Assembly: GCA_937997355.1 (NCBI GenBank)
Contig: CALKTZ010000622.1
Span: 1-9,881, forward strand
DNA: 9,881 bases
Source of the DNA: an uncultured Planctomycetales bacterium
Lineage (GTDB): Bacteria; Planctomycetota; Planctomycetia; Isosphaerales; Isosphaeraceae
Direction: 5' to 3'
The position numbers and the translations under genes are program-made. This document shows, piece by piece, positions 7,548-9,881 of the stretch. Below the pieces are notes generated by a model, which saw only the letters and a program-made list of their open reading frames with translations, was not told where the DNA came from and did no database searches. Each line of letters opens with the position of its first letter. Position 1 is the first letter of the stretch.

Positions 7548-8711
7548 ATGGTCCCACTCAAATATAACGTTCGCAACCTGCGCGTCCGCTGGAAGACCAC
7601 GATGATGACCGTCCTGGGGACGGCGCTCGTGGTCTGGTCGTCGTGCATCCTGTTCGGGCTGGTCCAGGGGCTGGAATATAGCCTGAAAGCCTCTGGGGAG
7701 CCATTCGACCTCATCGTGGTGCGCAAGGGCTCCTCGAACGAAAACACCGGGGGCTTCGACGCCGTCAAGGCCGACGACATCCTCAACCTCCCCGGCATCG
7801 CGCGCGACGACCAAGGCAGGCCGATCGCGGCAAAGGAAACGCTGAACATCCCCGTCGCCGAGCGGGCCAACGGCACCCGGACGAACGTGATCATCCGGGG
7901 GGTGCAGCCCGCCTCCCGACTGCTCCGGCCCGACTTCAAGATCGTCGAGGGGCAGGATTTCCAGCCCGGCAAGGGGGAGTGCATCGTCAGCCGGAACCTC
8001 TCTCGAATCTTCAAGGGGGCGCAAATCGGCGGGCTTCTCCAATTCGGCGAGAAGGAACAATACCGGGTCGTCGGCATCTTCACCGCGGGGGGGAGCGCCG
8101 CCGAGAGTGAAGTTTGGGCCGACTTCACCGACGTCCAGCGGAACACCGGGCGCACCGGCACGGTCTCCTGCGTCCAGTTGCGGGCCGCCAGTCCGCAGGA
8201 TCTCGACGCCCTCAAGAAAACGATCGACGGCGATACGCAATTCCGGCTCGAAGCCAAGAATGAGATCGAATACTACGCCAGCCAGAATACCTCGGGAGCA
8301 TTCCTGAAGGCCGCCGGAACCTTGATCGCCGTGTTGCTCACCTTCGGCGCCATGTTCGCCGCCGCGAATACCATGTTCGCGGCCGTGAAATCGAGGACCC
8401 GCGAGATCGGCACCATGCGGGCGCTCGGTTTCTCGCAGTTTGACATCCTCGTCTCGTTCCTCAGCGAATCGCTGATCCTCTGCTTCCTGGGTGGGGCGCT
8501 GGGGGTGCTCGCCACCCTCCCCTTGAGCGCCCTGACGATCGAGACGAGCAACTTCAACACGTTCGCCGCCATGACGATCTCGTTCCGGTTCGGCCCCCTC
8601 GTCCTGGGCACGGCGATCATCATGACCCTGCTGATGGGAGTCTTCGGCGGGATGTTCCCGGCGATCCGCGCCGTCCGCCTCGACGTGATTCGGGCCTTGC
8701 GGGAATTGTGA
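7548..8711 (+). CDS. ABC transporter permease 2, FtsX/MacB fold
   Basis: 387 residues, starting 5 nt after the stop of permease 1. A purine-rich GAGGAAGG at 7527-7534 lies inside the end of the previous gene as a distant ribosome binding site, so translational coupling is likely. It has TM1 at about 18-42, a periplasmic domain at about 45-248, TM2 at about 252-279, TM3 at about 300-327 and TM4 at about 349-371. The coupling motif SRTREIGTMRALGF is at 282-295, and the C-terminus ends in the family's PAIRAVRLDVIRAL pattern (371-384). It has the same fold as permease 1 but little direct sequence identity, and is presumably the second half of a heterodimeric transmembrane unit. Its stop codon (8709-8711) lies inside a perfect 22-bp palindrome. 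Confidence 0.94.
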   Translation: MVPLKYNVRNLRVRWKTTMMTVLGTALVVWSSCILFGLVQGLEYSLKASGEPFDLIVVRKGSSNENTGGFDAVKADDILNLPGIARDDQGRPIAAKETLNIPVAERANGTRTNVIIRGVQPASRLLRPDFKIVEGQDFQPGKGECIVSRNLSRIFKGAQIGGLLQFGEKEQYRVVGIFTAGGSAAESEVWADFTDVQRNTGRTGTVSCVQLRAASPQDLDALKKTIDGDTQFRLEAKNEIEYYASQNTSGAFLKAAGTLIAVLLTFGAMFAAANTMFAAVKSRTREIGTMRALGFSQFDILVSFLSESLILCFLGGALGVLATLPLSALTIETSNFNTFAAMTISFRFGPLVLGTAIIMTLLMGVFGGMFPAIRAVRLDVIRALREL

Positions 8712-8727
8712 GGAGTACTCCTCACAA
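8706..8727. promoter_or_regulatory. Perfect 22-bp palindrome over the permease 2 stop codon
   Basis: TTGTGAGGAGT (8706-8716) is followed directly by its exact reverse complement, ACTCCTCACAA (8717-8727). In RNA it gives a 9-bp stem with a GTAC loop. No T-run follows, so it is not a standard terminator. Its place just upstream of the toxin-antitoxin promoter also fits an operator for the antitoxin, since such repressors bind palindromes. The function is inferred only from position and symmetry. Confidence 0.5.
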
Positions 8728-8757
8728 CGGTGGCGAATTCTGTATCTACGACAGACC

Positions 8758-8766
8758 TGTTAAAAT
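8758..8766 (+). promoter_or_regulatory. Extended -10 promoter of the toxin-antitoxin pair
   Basis: TGTTAAAAT is an extended -10 element (TGnTAAAAT; hexamer 5 of 6 to consensus). No clear -35 box is present, which extended -10 promoters tolerate. The expected transcription start, 6-7 bases downstream, falls at about 8773, the A of the toxin's in-frame ATG, so the message could be leaderless. Confidence 0.45.
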
Positions 8767-8772
8767 GTGCCC

Positions 8773-9108
8773 ATGGAATGGAAGATCGTCTATTACAGCG
8801 AGGATGTGCAGAGAACGATGATGCAGTTCCCGGCTGGTATCCAGGCCCGGTACATCCATCTTACGAATCGCATGCTCGCTTTTGGGCCTGATCTTGGTAT
8901 GCCTCATACATGCGCATTGGGCGAAGGTCTGTTCGAATTGCGAATGAAATCCAAAGAAGGGATCGGGCGAGTATTCTTCGGCATCCTGGCGAAGCAGAGC
9001 ATCATGATGCTGCACGCATTCGTGAAGAAGTCGCAGAAGACGCCGACCAGGGAATTGAACATCGCACGGACAAGACTCGGAGAGGTGCAACGCGATGCTA
9101 GGGCATGA
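8773..9108 (+). CDS. Toxin of type II toxin-antitoxin system, Gp49/HigB-like (RelE/ParE superfamily)
   Basis: 111 residues from the ATG at 8773; a GTG at 8767 would add two residues but overlaps the last base of the -10 box. Neither start has a ribosome binding site. The core pattern, GLFELRMKSKEGIGRVFFG followed by a hydrophobic strand and LHAFVKKSQKTP then E..IAR.R, is that of phage-derived Gp49-like (DUF891, PF05973) toxins. These are usually ribosome-dependent mRNA endonucleases of the RelE/HigB fold; basic residues in the FVKKSQKTP segment fit that. It is encoded before its antitoxin and overlaps it by 14 bp, the HigBA order. GC is low here: I count 30 of 60 bases at 8881-8940, against clearly higher values in the exporter genes, which points to horizontal acquisition. 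The exact mode of action is inferred from the family. Confidence 0.88.
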   Translation: MEWKIVYYSEDVQRTMMQFPAGIQARYIHLTNRMLAFGPDLGMPHTCALGEGLFELRMKSKEGIGRVFFGILAKQSIMMLHAFVKKSQKTPTRELNIARTRLGEVQRDARA

Positions 9109-9406
9109 TGAGTTCGTGGCGAAGATGTTGCAAGATCCCGCCGTTCGGGCGGAATATGACTCCCAGGCCGAGGAATATACCCTCCTCGACGAATTGCTTC
9201 AGGCACGCCGACGTGCCGGCCTGACCCAAGCAGAGGTTGCTGAGCGAATGGGTACTGATGAATCCGCCGTGGCCCGTTTGGAAGGTCGAGGCGGCAGCGG
9301 AAAACATTCAACGTCGATCACGACCTTGCGAGAATATGCGAAGGCGGTTGGTTGTCGTCTCGAAATCCGCCTGCGCCCTCAAGATCATCCGGCTTCGGGT
9401 GACTGA
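9095..9406 (+). CDS. Antitoxin, XRE-family helix-turn-helix (HigA-like)
   Basis: 103 residues. GGAGAGG (9079-9085) sits 9 nt before the ATG, inside the toxin gene. Residues 1-30 form an acidic helical N-terminus. A Cro/C1-type helix-turn-helix follows at about 31-65 (LLQARRRAGLTQAEVAERMG, then the recognition helix TDESAVARLEG), then a Gly/Ser loop (65-73) and another helix with a beta-like end (REYAKAVGCRLEIRLRP, 79-95). In this family the protein neutralises the toxin by direct contact and represses its own operon by binding a palindromic operator. The overlap with the toxin and the absence of any promoter between them show a two-gene operon. The palindrome at 8706-8727 is a candidate target. 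Confidence 0.9.
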   Translation: MLGHDEFVAKMLQDPAVRAEYDSQAEEYTLLDELLQARRRAGLTQAEVAERMGTDESAVARLEGRGGSGKHSTSITTLREYAKAVGCRLEIRLRPQDHPASGD

Positions 9407-9429
9407 CATCTCGATCTAAAGCCATTTCA

Positions 9430-9881
9430 TTATCGCAAATGATCCAGCAGCACGATCATGCGGCGATCGGGCAGGTGCTCGCGGTCCAGCCCGATTGAGC
9501 ATCCCCCGACCCGCTCCACGGGATCGCCCGGCAAGGCTTCCAGGAATCGCTCAACCGGCTGGATGTTGAGGTTGATCCTGGGGGTCTTGTAGTGCATGGG
9601 AATGACGACCTTCGGGTTGATCGCGTCGAGCAGCGGGGGGATCTCGGGGAAGTCGATCGTGGGGGGGCCGCCGGCAGCCGCCAGGACGATGTCCGCATTG
9701 CGGATCGGCGCCAGTTCGGCTTCGGAGAGGGAATGGCCCAGGTCGCCCAGGAAAACCAGTTGCAATCCGTCGGCCGAGAAATGAATGATCGTCACCTCAT
9801 CGCCCAGTAGCTTTTCCGGCGATTCGAAAACCGGGATGGCCAGGAACCGGATGCCGTGCGACTCGATCCCCTCGGCGGGCG
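9430..9881 (-). CDS. Metallo-beta-lactamase-fold hydrolase, C-terminal part (start outside window)
   Basis: The frame is open from the right edge (complete codons from 9879) to a TAA at 9432-9430, giving 149 visible residues. An internal GTG at 9795 is not the true start, since recognisable coding sequence continues to the edge. Motifs of the MBL superfamily's C-terminal half are present: VTIIHFSADGLQLVFLGDLGH (metal-ligand Asp in GDLGH), then IVLAAAGGPPTID, and VVIPMHYKTPR with the last metal-ligand His. This arrangement is that of the UPF0173/YtkL-like group (Lactamase_B_3), hydrolases with mostly unknown substrates. The HxHxDH motif must lie upstream, outside the window. It is convergent with the antitoxin gene, with 23 bp between the two stop codons and no terminator visible. 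Confidence 0.85.
   Translation of the reverse strand, partial: PAEGIESHGIRFLAIPVFESPEKLLGDEVTIIHFSADGLQLVFLGDLGHSLSEAELAPIRNADIVLAAAGGPPTIDFPEIPPLLDAINPKVVIPMHYKTPRINLNIQPVERFLEALPGDPVERVGGCSIGLDREHLPDRRMIVLLDHLR

Noticed and set aside
6472..7557. 361-codon minus-strand open frame opposite permease 1
   Set aside because: The plus strand encodes a clear permease with membrane segments and coupling motif. The antisense product is a charged, His/Glu/Asp-rich shadow.

Overview
This window is GC-rich, densely coding bacterial DNA. It probably comes from a planctomycete of the Isosphaera/Singulisphaera/Paludisphaera type. I infer this from the composition, the very large TPR protein, the Ala/Pro-rich secreted protein and the split MacB-type exporter; there is no marker gene to prove it.

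Layout, left to right. (1) Positions 1-2520, minus strand: the N-terminal 840 codons of a large TPR-repeat protein with one hydrophobic N-terminal segment. Its C-terminus lies beyond the window. (2) Positions 2521-3002: a divergent intergenic region with a candidate promoter and two leader stem-loops. (3) Positions 3003-3704, plus: a small secreted Ala/Pro/Lys protein built from alternating 10- and 13-residue units, followed by a strong intrinsic terminator at 3754-3798. (4) Positions 3799-4211: about 400 bp without a convincing gene. (5) Positions 4212-8711, plus: a four-gene exporter operon of membrane-fusion (HlyD/MacA-like) protein, LolD/MacB-type ATPase and two different FtsX/MacB-type permeases. 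The last three genes are tightly coupled. A 122-bp gap between the first two holds overlapping inverted repeats. (6) Positions 8767/8773-9406, plus: a type II toxin-antitoxin pair in toxin-first order, a Gp49/RelE-like toxin and an XRE-family antitoxin. Its GC content is visibly lower, which suggests an acquired module. (7) Positions 9430-9881, minus: the C-terminal part of a metallo-beta-lactamase-fold hydrolase, convergent with the toxin-antitoxin pair.

How they work together: the exporter genes encode a complete inner-membrane pump plus its periplasmic adaptor, but no outer-membrane channel is present and the cargo cannot be read from the sequence. The TPR protein, the secreted repeat protein, the toxin-antitoxin pair and the hydrolase each look like separate transcription units. 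I do not see a clearly new multi-gene system. The least explained items are the repeat protein with its structured leader, the inverted repeats inside the exporter operon, and the perfect 22-bp palindrome at the exporter/toxin-antitoxin junction.
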